Virus record (IMG/VR): IMGVR_UViG_3300044675_003592
Location: 1-20,201 of that record
DNA length: 20,201 nt
From: a virus
Direction: 5' to 3' (one strand)
Numbering within the stretch: the stretch's first letter is position 1; the number at the start of each line of letters is the position of its first letter. The notes beneath the pieces were generated by a model. The model did no database searches. It saw only the letters and a program-made list of their open reading frames with translations, and had not been told where the DNA came from. Below are positions 14,389 to 20,201 of the stretch, one piece after another. A program made the translations under genes and the position numbers.

Positions 14389-14446
14389 CCATTCCAAACA
14401 ACGCCCACCCATTGCGTAAATGGGAAATAATTAGTAAATTTAATAA
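14389..14446 (+). repeat. 58-bp direct repeat, copy 1 (before C5 methyltransferase)
   Basis: All 58 bases match copy 2 at 15544-15601, offset 1155. It starts one base after the methyltransferase stop and contains a stem-loop, CCCATT (14408-14413) with AATGGG (14419-14424) around GCGTA. The following sequence is A-rich, not a T-tract, so it is not a standard terminator. It ends 23 bases before the next ATG. Confidence 0.92.
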
Positions 14447-14469
14447 CTAAAAAGTAAAATTAATTATTT

Positions 14470-15543
14470 ATGAAAAAAGTACACGAGTTTCCATATAATT
14501 GGACTTTAAAAGATGCAAACTTTACAAAAGATAAAGGAAAAGTTTTTAGTTGCTTTGCTTGTGGCGGTGGTTCAACTATGGGATATAAACTGGCTGGATT
14601 TGATGTAATTGGTCACAATGATATTGATAAAAAAATGATTGAGGTTTACAAAGAAAATCACAAGCCGAAATATTCTTTTTTAGAAAGTATTACAACTTTT
14701 GCAAAACGTAAAGACTTGCCAAAAGAACTTTATAACCTTGATATTTTAGATGGTTCTCCCCCTTGCAGTAGCTTTAGTATGGCGGGTAATCGTGAAAAAG
14801 ATTGGGGTAAAGAAAAAGTATTTAGAGAGGGTCAAGAATTACAGGTTTTAGATACTTTATTTTTTGATTTTATTGATTTAACAAAAGAACTACAACCAAA
14901 AGTAGTTGTAGCTGAAAATGTAAAAGGATTGCTTTTAGGAAATGCAAAGCAATATGTAAGGCAGATTTATAGAGAATTTGATAAGGCTGGTTATTATTGT
15001 CAACACTTTTTATTAGATGCTTCAAAAATGGGTGTGCCACAACGTAGAGAAAGAGTTTTCTTTATTTGTTTACGTAAAGATTTAGCTAAACCATTTTTAC
15101 ACTATGCAGATATGTTTACAGAAGTTCCTAAAATAGAATTAGAGTTTAATGAAACTAAAATAAAATTTAGTGAAGTTTATACAGAAAATATAGATAGACC
15201 GATAACAGGTAAAACAATTGAATTATGGGAAAACAGAAGACAAACTGATAATGGATTAAGTGAGGCAAATGGAAGGATTTATAATAAACCAAATAATTAT
15301 TTTAATTGGACTTATTTAAGATATAACGATGTCCCACCAACAATCATTGCTAATGATACAACTGTCCTTTTTGATTATCCCAGATTTTTAGGTAAAATTG
15401 AATCTTGTAAAATAGGAAGTTACCCTTTAGATTATAATTTCTTAAAAATAAAACCTGAATATCTTATTGGAATGTCAGTGCCTCCAGTTATGACCGCACA
15501 AATAGCAAAACAAATATATGACCAATGGTTATCTAAATTATAA
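14470..15543 (+). CDS. DNA cytosine-5 methyltransferase (Dcm-like)
   Basis: This 357-residue enzyme has the ordered motifs of C5 methyltransferases. Motif I is a variant, FACGGGSTMGYKLAG (about 29-43), followed by NDID. Motif IV is GSPPCSSFS with catalytic cysteine 99, motif VI is AENVKG (148-153), motif VIII is QRRER (191-195), and motif X near the end reads MSVPPVMTAQIA. The target-recognition region lies between VIII and X (about 200-290) and is not recognised. Length is normal and there is no frameshift. No restriction enzyme is present, so it is likely a protective orphan methyltransferase. It is bracketed by a perfect 58-bp direct repeat, starting right at its stop codon on the 3' side, which suggests cassette-like gain or loss. 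Confidence 0.9.
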   Translation: MKKVHEFPYNWTLKDANFTKDKGKVFSCFACGGGSTMGYKLAGFDVIGHNDIDKKMIEVYKENHKPKYSFLESITTFAKRKDLPKELYNLDILDGSPPCSSFSMAGNREKDWGKEKVFREGQELQVLDTLFFDFIDLTKELQPKVVVAENVKGLLLGNAKQYVRQIYREFDKAGYYCQHFLLDASKMGVPQRRERVFFICLRKDLAKPFLHYADMFTEVPKIELEFNETKIKFSEVYTENIDRPITGKTIELWENRRQTDNGLSEANGRIYNKPNNYFNWTYLRYNDVPPTIIANDTTVLFDYPRFLGKIESCKIGSYPLDYNFLKIKPEYLIGMSVPPVMTAQIAKQIYDQWLSKL

Positions 15544-15601
15544 CCATTCCAAACAACGCCCACCCATTGCGTAAATGGGAAATAATTAGTAAATTTAATA
15601 A
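15544..15601 (+). repeat. 58-bp direct repeat, copy 2 (after C5 methyltransferase)
   Basis: Identical to copy 1 at 14389-14446. It starts the base after the TAA of the C5 methyltransferase gene and carries the same CCCATT/AATGGG stem-loop (15563-15579). The flanks of the two copies differ after the last base, so the homology ends sharply at both sides, apart from the stop-codon TAA and an extra C in copy 1. Confidence 0.92.
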
Positions 15602-15611
15602 AAAATAGAAC

Positions 15612-15677
15612 ATGAAAAACTTTAACGAATTTTGCAACTACTACCGAGGCAAAGGGATAGACCCGATAATATTATAA
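15612..15677 (+). CDS. Mini-ORF of 21 residues, uncertain
   Basis: A short ORF, MKNFNEFCNYYRGKGIDPII then L, located 10 bases after the second repeat copy in an A-rich leader and 19 bases before the next gene. It reads like a real small protein by composition but is too short to judge. It may be a leader peptide or the remnant of a gene cut when the methyltransferase cassette arrived. Confidence 0.3.
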   Translation: MKNFNEFCNYYRGKGIDPIIL

Positions 15678-15696
15678 ATTATTAAAACTGAAAATT

Positions 15697-16212
15697 ATGG
15701 AAACACGCACACACATTGACAAACTCCGAAACCCTAACTATTTAGGAGGTTGGGATTTAATGGACGAAAACGGCAAAACTATTGACCGAATCGTAACGAT
15801 TAAGGAAATTAAAAACGAATCAGTTTTTAACCAAAAAAATCAAATCGAGGAACAAGTTATCACACTTCTATTTGAGGAATGTAAACCAATTATCTTAAAC
15901 GCTACCAATCGTAAAACTCTTAAAAAAGTTACCGGCACAGAATATATTGAGGAAATGATTGGTAAAAAAATTCAACTGACTACAAAACGTATTAAGGCGT
16001 TTGGAGAGTTTCACGATGCAATACGTATCACAACTACCAAGCCGAGCGATGTAATTAGTAAACCTGTTGACGTATCGGATTGCCTCGAAAAGCTATCTAA
16101 ATGCACCACGTTAGCAGAACTGCAAACACAATGGACTGCATTCACGGCTCAAGAACAAAACGAAACAAAAGTATTAGCCGAAAAAGACCGCCTTAAATCT
16201 GTATTGAAATGA
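15697..16212 (+). CDS. Recombination-module protein, unknown function
   Basis: A 171-residue soluble protein starting METRTHIDKLRNPNYLGGWD. Residues 1-115 look like a compact beta-rich domain (VITLLFEECKPIILNA, IQLTTKRIKAFGEFHDAIRI) and the last 50 are helical. I recognise no family. It overlaps the start of the YqaJ exonuclease gene by four bases and is followed by an OB-fold gene, which is the place where phages usually encode a single-strand annealing or single-strand binding protein. A role as partner of the exonuclease is therefore plausible, but is inferred only from context. Confidence 0.55.
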   Translation: METRTHIDKLRNPNYLGGWDLMDENGKTIDRIVTIKEIKNESVFNQKNQIEEQVITLLFEECKPIILNATNRKTLKKVTGTEYIEEMIGKKIQLTTKRIKAFGEFHDAIRITTTKPSDVISKPVDVSDCLEKLSKCTTLAELQTQWTAFTAQEQNETKVLAEKDRLKSVLK

Positions 16213-16856
16213 AAATATACCACGACTTAGAACAAGGTTCGACCGAATGGCACGAACTTAGGCACGGAAAAATTGGCGGTACACGATCAAAACAAATCGC
16301 GATTAAAACCGATACGTTACTGATTGAATTATTGGCCGAATTAACAGAGCCATTCGATGAGGATGTAGAGCAATACAAATCGGATGCAATGGAAAACGGG
16401 AGTAATTTAGAACCGCAAGCACGTTTAGAACTCGCAAAGTACACGGGGGTTGAATTTTTAGAAGTGGGTTGGATTCAATCTGATGACGAACTTTTAGGAG
16501 TTTCGCCTGATGGAATTTCGCCTTGCGCTACAATTGGATGTGAAATTAAATGCCCCGAAGCAAAGGAACACATTAGAACTTGTTTAGCCGATGAAATACC
16601 ATTGAAACATATTGACCAATGCATTCACAACTTTACGGTCAATACCGAACTTAAGGAGTTTTATTTTATGTCGTACAGACCCGAAAGCGTAAAACCTATA
16701 TTCGTTAAAAAATTGACCCGTGAAAGTTTGGTTAATGTAGGTACTGAGGCGAAACCCGTATTTAAAAAAATATCGGAACAAATCGAAATCAACCGAGCGT
16801 GTGTTGAATTATTAAAAATAAAAATAACAGAATCATTAAACAAATTAAAATTTTAA
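16209..16856 (+). CDS. YqaJ-type viral exonuclease (lambda-exonuclease-like)
   Basis: This 215-residue protein matches the YqaJ viral recombinase family of PD-(D/E)XK nucleases. The family start QGSTEWHELRHGKIGGT (residues 9-25) includes the E-W-x-x-x-R core. The active-site segment is GVSPDG (97-102, acidic residue D101), then CEIKCP (111-116, E112-x-K114), and Q137 in HIDQCIHN. Such 5'-3' exonucleases resect double-stranded ends to leave 3' single strands for annealing by a phage recombinase. Length is typical. It is translated together with the unknown upstream gene (4-bp overlap) and followed after three bases by an OB-fold gene, forming a recombination set. Confidence 0.85.
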   Translation: MKIYHDLEQGSTEWHELRHGKIGGTRSKQIAIKTDTLLIELLAELTEPFDEDVEQYKSDAMENGSNLEPQARLELAKYTGVEFLEVGWIQSDDELLGVSPDGISPCATIGCEIKCPEAKEHIRTCLADEIPLKHIDQCIHNFTVNTELKEFYFMSYRPESVKPIFVKKLTRESLVNVGTEAKPVFKKISEQIEINRACVELLKIKITESLNKLKF

Positions 16857-16859
16857 ATT

Positions 16860-17141
16860 ATGGAAGTAGTAGGAAAAGTAAAAGTAATTAATCCCGTTCA
16901 ACAAGTATCGGCTTCGTTCAAAAAACAAGAGTTAGTTGTTACAACGGATGAACAATATCCGCAAGACATACTGATTGAATTTGTAAAGGATAACACCGAT
17001 TTGTTAAATGCTTTATCGGTTGGGGATAATGTGAAAGTATCAATAAATTTAGGTGGCCGAGAATGGGTTAACCCACAAGGCGAAACAAAATACTTTAACT
17101 CAATTAAAGGTTGGCGTGTAGAAAAAATATCTACATTTTAA
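16860..17141 (+). CDS. DUF3127-type OB-fold protein (single-strand DNA-binding candidate)
   Basis: A 93-residue protein with the DUF3127 pattern: MEVVGKVKVINPVQQVSASF, then FKKQELVVTTDEQYPQDILI, a GDNVKVSINLGGRE strand and a closing GWRVEKI. This family is predicted to adopt an OB fold and is common in Bacteroidota phages next to recombination genes. It could bind single-stranded DNA and replace a standard SSB. The start lies three bases after the exonuclease stop, and a terminator follows the stop. The family call is good; the ssDNA role is inferred. Confidence 0.75.
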   Translation: MEVVGKVKVINPVQQVSASFKKQELVVTTDEQYPQDILIEFVKDNTDLLNALSVGDNVKVSINLGGREWVNPQGETKYFNSIKGWRVEKISTF

Positions 17142-17151
17142 ACCCTAAATT

Positions 17152-17186
17152 AAATCCGAATTATTACAATGGTTCGGATTTTTTTT
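17152..17186 (+). terminator. Rho-independent terminator after the recombination unit
   Basis: A perfect 9-bp stem, AAATCCGAA (17152-17160) and TTCGGATTT (17173-17181), with a 12-base loop, runs into eight consecutive T residues. It separates the recombination genes from the helicase unit. Confidence 0.85.
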
Positions 17187-17187
17187 G

Positions 17188-17195
17188 TATGTTTG
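17188..17195 (+). promoter_or_regulatory. Promoter -7 element for the helicase unit (TAnnTTTG)
   Basis: TATGTTTG fits TAnnTTTG and follows the T-tract of the terminator directly. Transcription would begin near 17202, at the base of a long stem-loop. No convincing TTG -33 element is visible, as the terminator hairpin occupies that place, so the promoter may be weak or need an activator. Confidence 0.4.
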
Positions 17196-17200
17196 TACTT

Positions 17201-17272
17201 GTATTGACGTGAGAAGCAATGCAAATCGAAAATATTATATAAATCCTATCAAGGAGGCACTTCTCACAATAC
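17201..17272 (+). other. Structured 5' leader stem-loop upstream of helicase
   Basis: GTATT (17201-17205) and GTGAGAAG (17209-17216) pair with CTTCTCAC (17260-17267) and AATAC (17268-17272), giving 13 base pairs with a 3-base GAC bulge. The 43-base enclosed part contains a second hairpin, TCCT-ATCA-AGGA (17244-17255), which holds an AAGGAGG sequence, and a 7-codon ORF starting at 17219 (MQIENII). It would lie at the very 5' end of the helicase mRNA. Confidence 0.55.
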
Positions 17273-17306
17273 TGCCAAATTGATGGGATTTAACTTTTTT
17301 ATTAAT

Positions 17307-18965
17307 ATGCAGTTAAGGCCGTACCAACAAAATCAACTTGACCAAATTTTATTTAAGCTCCCGAGCGTAAATAAATTATGCGTTCAGTTAAGTACTGGAG
17401 GTGGCAAAACTATTATTTTTACCGAACTTACAAAGCAACTAAATACAGATACTTTGATATTAGTTGATAGTGAGGAATTAGTTAATCAGACTTTTAAAAC
17501 CTTTCAAAAGCAAGGAATTGATGTTGCTACTTTTGAAAGTAAAAACAAAATATTTCCTATTAATAAAGTTGTCGTTTCAATGGCTCAAACTTTATTTAAT
17601 CGGTTGCAAAAGAAACCGCAATTAATTGAAAGATTTAATTATCTTATAATTGACGAGGCGCATATTTGGGTTTTTAATAAAATATTTGATTATACTAAAG
17701 ATTGTAAAATAATAGGTTTTACCGCTACACCAGTAAGACTAAAAAGAATTAAGTATTATAAATGTAACGAGTGCAATACCGAGTTACCATTTGTAAAAGA
17801 ACTTGAAGGAGTTACCCATTGCGGTTATGAAATGAAAATTTGGACTAAAGAGGAAACGATGTCAAATGTTTACGATGATATTGTAGTTGGTGTAGGTATT
17901 GATTATTTAATTGATAATGATTTTTTAGTTGACGAGGAACTTTATAGTATTTCCGTAAATACCGCAAATTTAAAAACAGATGAAACTGGAGAGTTTACCG
18001 CTAAATCAATTGCTGAAACTTACGAGAAAGAAGAAATACAAATTGACATTTTACATAATTACGAGGAGTTATGTTTTGGTAAAAAGACTATGATTTTTAC
18101 CGCCTCAACTAAAGTTAATCTTTTAATATACGAAATGTTCAAAGAAAAAGGTTATAACGTAAAAATGTACGATAGCGTTAATAACGATAAAAAAGAACGC
18201 AAGCCGTTAATAAGATGGTTTGAAAACGAGAGAAACGCAATACTTTTAAATGTTTCATGTTTTACTAAAGGTTTCGATGTAGATGATGTTGAGGCTATTA
18301 TAATGGCAAGACCTACCGCCTCACTATCTTTATTTATTCAAATTGCTGGACGTGGCGCAAGACCAACAAAGAAAATATTTAAAGATAAGTTTATATTTAT
18401 TGATGGCGGTGGTAATTCAGACCGATTAGGAATGTGGTCAGATAAAACAAGAGATTGGGAAAAGATTTTTTTTAACGGGGTAAAACCGCCAAAACAATTA
18501 AAGGAAAGTTTAGATGATATAAACGAGTGTAACAATTGCGGATTTTTAAAAATGAAATCAGACAAAATTTGCCCTAATTGCAATTATGAAGAACCTATAC
18601 TTGAAGTTGAACAAAAAGAAGTTGAAATAGTTACAAATAAAGTAACAGCAGTTAAAATAAAACAAATTTACCCAAGTGGCGAAAAAATTATAAAGTATGT
18701 AAAATCAATTAACGAGGATATAAATTTTGCATTTAAAATACTTGTTAATCAAACTTTTGACTTATTTGTAAAAAATAGAGTTACATTTGGAAGTTACAAA
18801 AAATCTTTATTAGATGGTAATTTTGATAAAAAAATAAATCGTATCTTAGGAGAACCTTTTATAAAAATTATCAATGCTTTACCAAGTAAAAGTAATCGTA
18901 CTCTCGCTTATTTAAAATCAAAATTAAAAGACAAATTACAACAATATTATGATAAGATTCAGTAA
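17307..18965 (+). CDS. SF2 DEAD/DEAH-type helicase (ResIII-like) with zinc-binding motifs
   Basis: The protein of 552 residues (from ATG 17307) has the ordered motifs of superfamily 2 helicases: LRPYQ at the start (Q-motif region), Walker A STGGGKT (29-35), Walker B DEAH (116-119), FTATP (138-142), and QIAGRGAR (345-352, motif VI with arginine fingers). Two cysteine clusters stand out: C153-x2-C156 with H171-C172 in the middle, and C408-x2-C411 with C422-x2-C425, a zinc ribbon near the C-terminal third. The last 120 residues are unknown. I chose 17307 because the family begins with M-x-L-R-P-Y-Q; ATG 17283 or TTG 17280 would add eight or nine residues. It probably unwinds DNA for phage replication or recombination. 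Its end overlaps the next gene by 17 bases. Confidence 0.85.
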   Translation: MQLRPYQQNQLDQILFKLPSVNKLCVQLSTGGGKTIIFTELTKQLNTDTLILVDSEELVNQTFKTFQKQGIDVATFESKNKIFPINKVVVSMAQTLFNRLQKKPQLIERFNYLIIDEAHIWVFNKIFDYTKDCKIIGFTATPVRLKRIKYYKCNECNTELPFVKELEGVTHCGYEMKIWTKEETMSNVYDDIVVGVGIDYLIDNDFLVDEELYSISVNTANLKTDETGEFTAKSIAETYEKEEIQIDILHNYEELCFGKKTMIFTASTKVNLLIYEMFKEKGYNVKMYDSVNNDKKERKPLIRWFENERNAILLNVSCFTKGFDVDDVEAIIMARPTASLSLFIQIAGRGARPTKKIFKDKFIFIDGGGNSDRLGMWSDKTRDWEKIFFNGVKPPKQLKESLDDINECNNCGFLKMKSDKICPNCNYEEPILEVEQKEVEIVTNKVTAVKIKQIYPSGEKIIKYVKSINEDINFAFKILVNQTFDLFVKNRVTFGSYKKSLLDGNFDKKINRILGEPFIKIINALPSKSNRTLAYLKSKLKDKLQQYYDKIQ

Positions 18966-20201
18966 ATACCCGACTGCAAAAAGTATCGATAAAATAGATA
19001 TTGATATTCAAGATTATATTGATATGGTTCAAAAAGGAACGTATCAAGATTTGGTTTTAAAGGCACGTTCTTTAAAAAATGACGAGGTAAAATATAAGGA
19101 GTGCAAAATAAAAGCACCTTGCATAACTGGTTCGGCAGTGATGAAAAACGGAAGTAAAACCGCTGATAACATCGATGAGTTAAACGGCTTGATAGTTATT
19201 GATATTGATGATGATGTAGATTTGCAACTTCTTAATAAAATTAATCAAGACAAATATACTATGATGTCGCACCGCTCTTTTGGTGGCGATGGCTTGTGTG
19301 TTTTTATTAAAATAAACTCGAATAAGTTTTTAGAATCATTTAACGAACTTGCTCAATACTATTGGGATAATTTTAACGTAGCGATTGACCCAAGTTGTAA
19401 AAATAAAAATAGACTTAGGTTTATTTCGTATGATCCTTATTTATTTTTAAATGAAAATAGTAAAAAGTTTATCGCAAAGCAAGTTATAAAAAAGGACAAA
19501 ACACATAATTTTGTTTTCGTTAATGATGATTTTCAAACTATTTTATCACAAATACAAGAGAAACAAATTGACCTTTGCCAAGATGATTACGACCGATATG
19601 TAAGAATTGGCTTTGCTATTGCTTCAAAATTCGGCGAAAGCGGTTTTGTTTATTTTGATGCTATTTGTAAATATGGCAGTAAATATGATGCAAATAAAAT
19701 CGAAAAGCATTATAAAAACTTTTGCAAAAACAACGGACAAGTTTCAATATCTACTATTTATTTTTACGCTAAAGAAGCGGGTTTAAAACTATATTCAGAA
19801 AAAACTGAAACTATTATTAATCGGGTTTCAGTTGCTAAAAGTCAAGGAAATCCAACAATAGAAAGCGTAAAAAAATCCCTTGAAAAAATTAATAATATTA
19901 CCGATGCTGACGAAGATTTAATAAAATTCTTAATAGATAGCAAAAAAGATTTTAAACAACTTGACGAAAATTTAACCGATAGTAAAAAATTACAGAATTT
20001 TATATTTGAAAATTATAATCCAGTTAAAGATATAATTACTAACGAGGTTTTTATTAATGGTCAACTTTTAGACGATGTAAAACTTAATACTATTTACTTT
20101 GCGTGTAAAAATTATTTGGATTTTATACCAAGTAAATCAGACGTTAGAGATATGATTAATAGTGAACACACTACTTTTTTTAATCCGATTAACGAGTTTT
20201 T
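18949..20201 (+). CDS. VirE_N / PriCT_2 primase-like replication protein (3' truncated by window)
   Basis: The frame opens at ATG 18949 and stays open to the window end (417 codons). The N-terminal 175 residues match the VirE_N (BT4734-like) domain: ITGSAVMKNG, then LIVIDIDDD (81-89) with acidic D85, D87 and D88, and SHRSFGGDGLCVFIK (107-121). The acidic cluster and the G-G-D-G turn resemble the active site of archaeo-eukaryotic-type primases. Residues about 195-280 look like PriCT_2, a helical domain that follows such primases. Phage and mobile-element proteins of this plan often continue into a VirE helicase/ATPase domain, which would lie beyond the window. It likely primes or starts phage DNA replication. 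It overlaps the helicase gene by 17 bases, so the two are made together. Confidence 0.8.
   Translation, partial: MIRFSKYPTAKSIDKIDIDIQDYIDMVQKGTYQDLVLKARSLKNDEVKYKECKIKAPCITGSAVMKNGSKTADNIDELNGLIVIDIDDDVDLQLLNKINQDKYTMMSHRSFGGDGLCVFIKINSNKFLESFNELAQYYWDNFNVAIDPSCKNKNRLRFISYDPYLFLNENSKKFIAKQVIKKDKTHNFVFVNDDFQTILSQIQEKQIDLCQDDYDRYVRIGFAIASKFGESGFVYFDAICKYGSKYDANKIEKHYKNFCKNNGQVSISTIYFYAKEAGLKLYSEKTETIINRVSVAKSQGNPTIESVKKSLEKINNITDADEDLIKFLIDSKKDFKQLDENLTDSKKLQNFIFENYNPVKDIITNEVFINGQLLDDVKLNTIYFACKNYLDFIPSKSDVRDMINSEHTTFFNPINEF

Noticed and set aside
13725-15543. A restriction-modification system.
   Set aside because: Neither neighbour shows a restriction endonuclease. The PD-(D/E)XK nuclease at 16209 has YqaJ family motifs and sits in a recombination set, so the methyltransferases are better read as orphans.
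14389-15601. Integron-like gene cassette with attC sites, suggested by a repeat right after each stop codon.
   Set aside because: The repeat has only a 6-bp inner stem and lacks the paired outer arms (RYYYAAC and GTTRRRY) and imperfect long hairpin of attC. No integron integrase is visible.
17219-17242. Transcription attenuation by the leader peptide MQIENII.
   Set aside because: There is no run of one amino acid and no terminator hairpin with a T-tract after the ORF, so amino-acid attenuation is not supported. The stem-loop itself is kept as a finding.
1-20201. tRNA genes, rRNA, CRISPR arrays, insertion sequences and integrase or attachment sites.
   Set aside because: No cloverleaf with the GTTC-A-A arm, no regularly spaced repeats, and no transposase or integrase motifs were seen when reading both strands.

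Overview
The window looks like about 20 kb of a tailed-phage genome (or a prophage) from a Flavobacterium-like member of the Bacteroidota. The reasons are that the DNA is strongly AT-rich, all genes lie on the + strand and are tightly packed (many ATGA overlaps), start codons follow A/T-rich leaders with almost no Shine-Dalgarno sequences, and candidate promoters carry the Bacteroidota TAnnTTTG -7 element. The tail, VirE-type primase and DUF3127 genes also fit this group. No integrase, terminase or capsid gene lies in the window, so lysogeny cannot be judged. The first and last genes run off the ends.

Layout. (1) 1-7303, tail module: C-terminal end of the tape measure protein, a large tail-tip/baseplate-like protein, a protein ending in an SbsA-type Ig-like domain, two small to medium beta-rich proteins, and a tail fibre with typical fibre repeats. 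(2) 7315-8945, lysis region: a small unknown ORF, three consecutive membrane proteins (holin candidates), a terminator-promoter junction, then an M15-family endolysin. (3) 9029-11647, a second transcription unit: a promoter with repeated and inverted motifs, a small unknown gene, a 48-residue ribbon-helix-helix protein, two mini-ORFs, a lipoprotein with a C-terminal membrane anchor (candidate unimolecular spanin) and a metallophosphoesterase. (4) 11686-13728, a third unit of small unknown genes, starting at a promoter with a 17-bp palindrome between its two elements and ending in a small HTH-like protein. (5) 13725-15677, two DNA methyltransferases, first an N6/N4 type and then a C5 type. The C5 gene is bracketed by a perfect 58-bp direct repeat. 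(6) 15697-20201, recombination and replication: an unknown 171-residue protein, a YqaJ-type exonuclease, a DUF3127 OB-fold protein, an SF2 helicase behind its own promoter and a long 5' stem-loop, and the start of a VirE_N/PriCT_2 primase-like protein.

How the parts fit: holins, the M15 peptidase and the spanin candidate would act in sequence on inner membrane, peptidoglycan and outer membrane. The methyltransferases have no restriction partner and probably protect the phage DNA. The exonuclease, OB-fold protein, helicase and primase-like protein would copy and recombine it. The most interesting signals are the repeat-bracketed C5 methyltransferase cassette, the paired promoters with related operator-like dyads near a small RHH gene, the spanin candidate, and the structured leader before the helicase. 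All functions come from reading motifs by eye; no database search was run.
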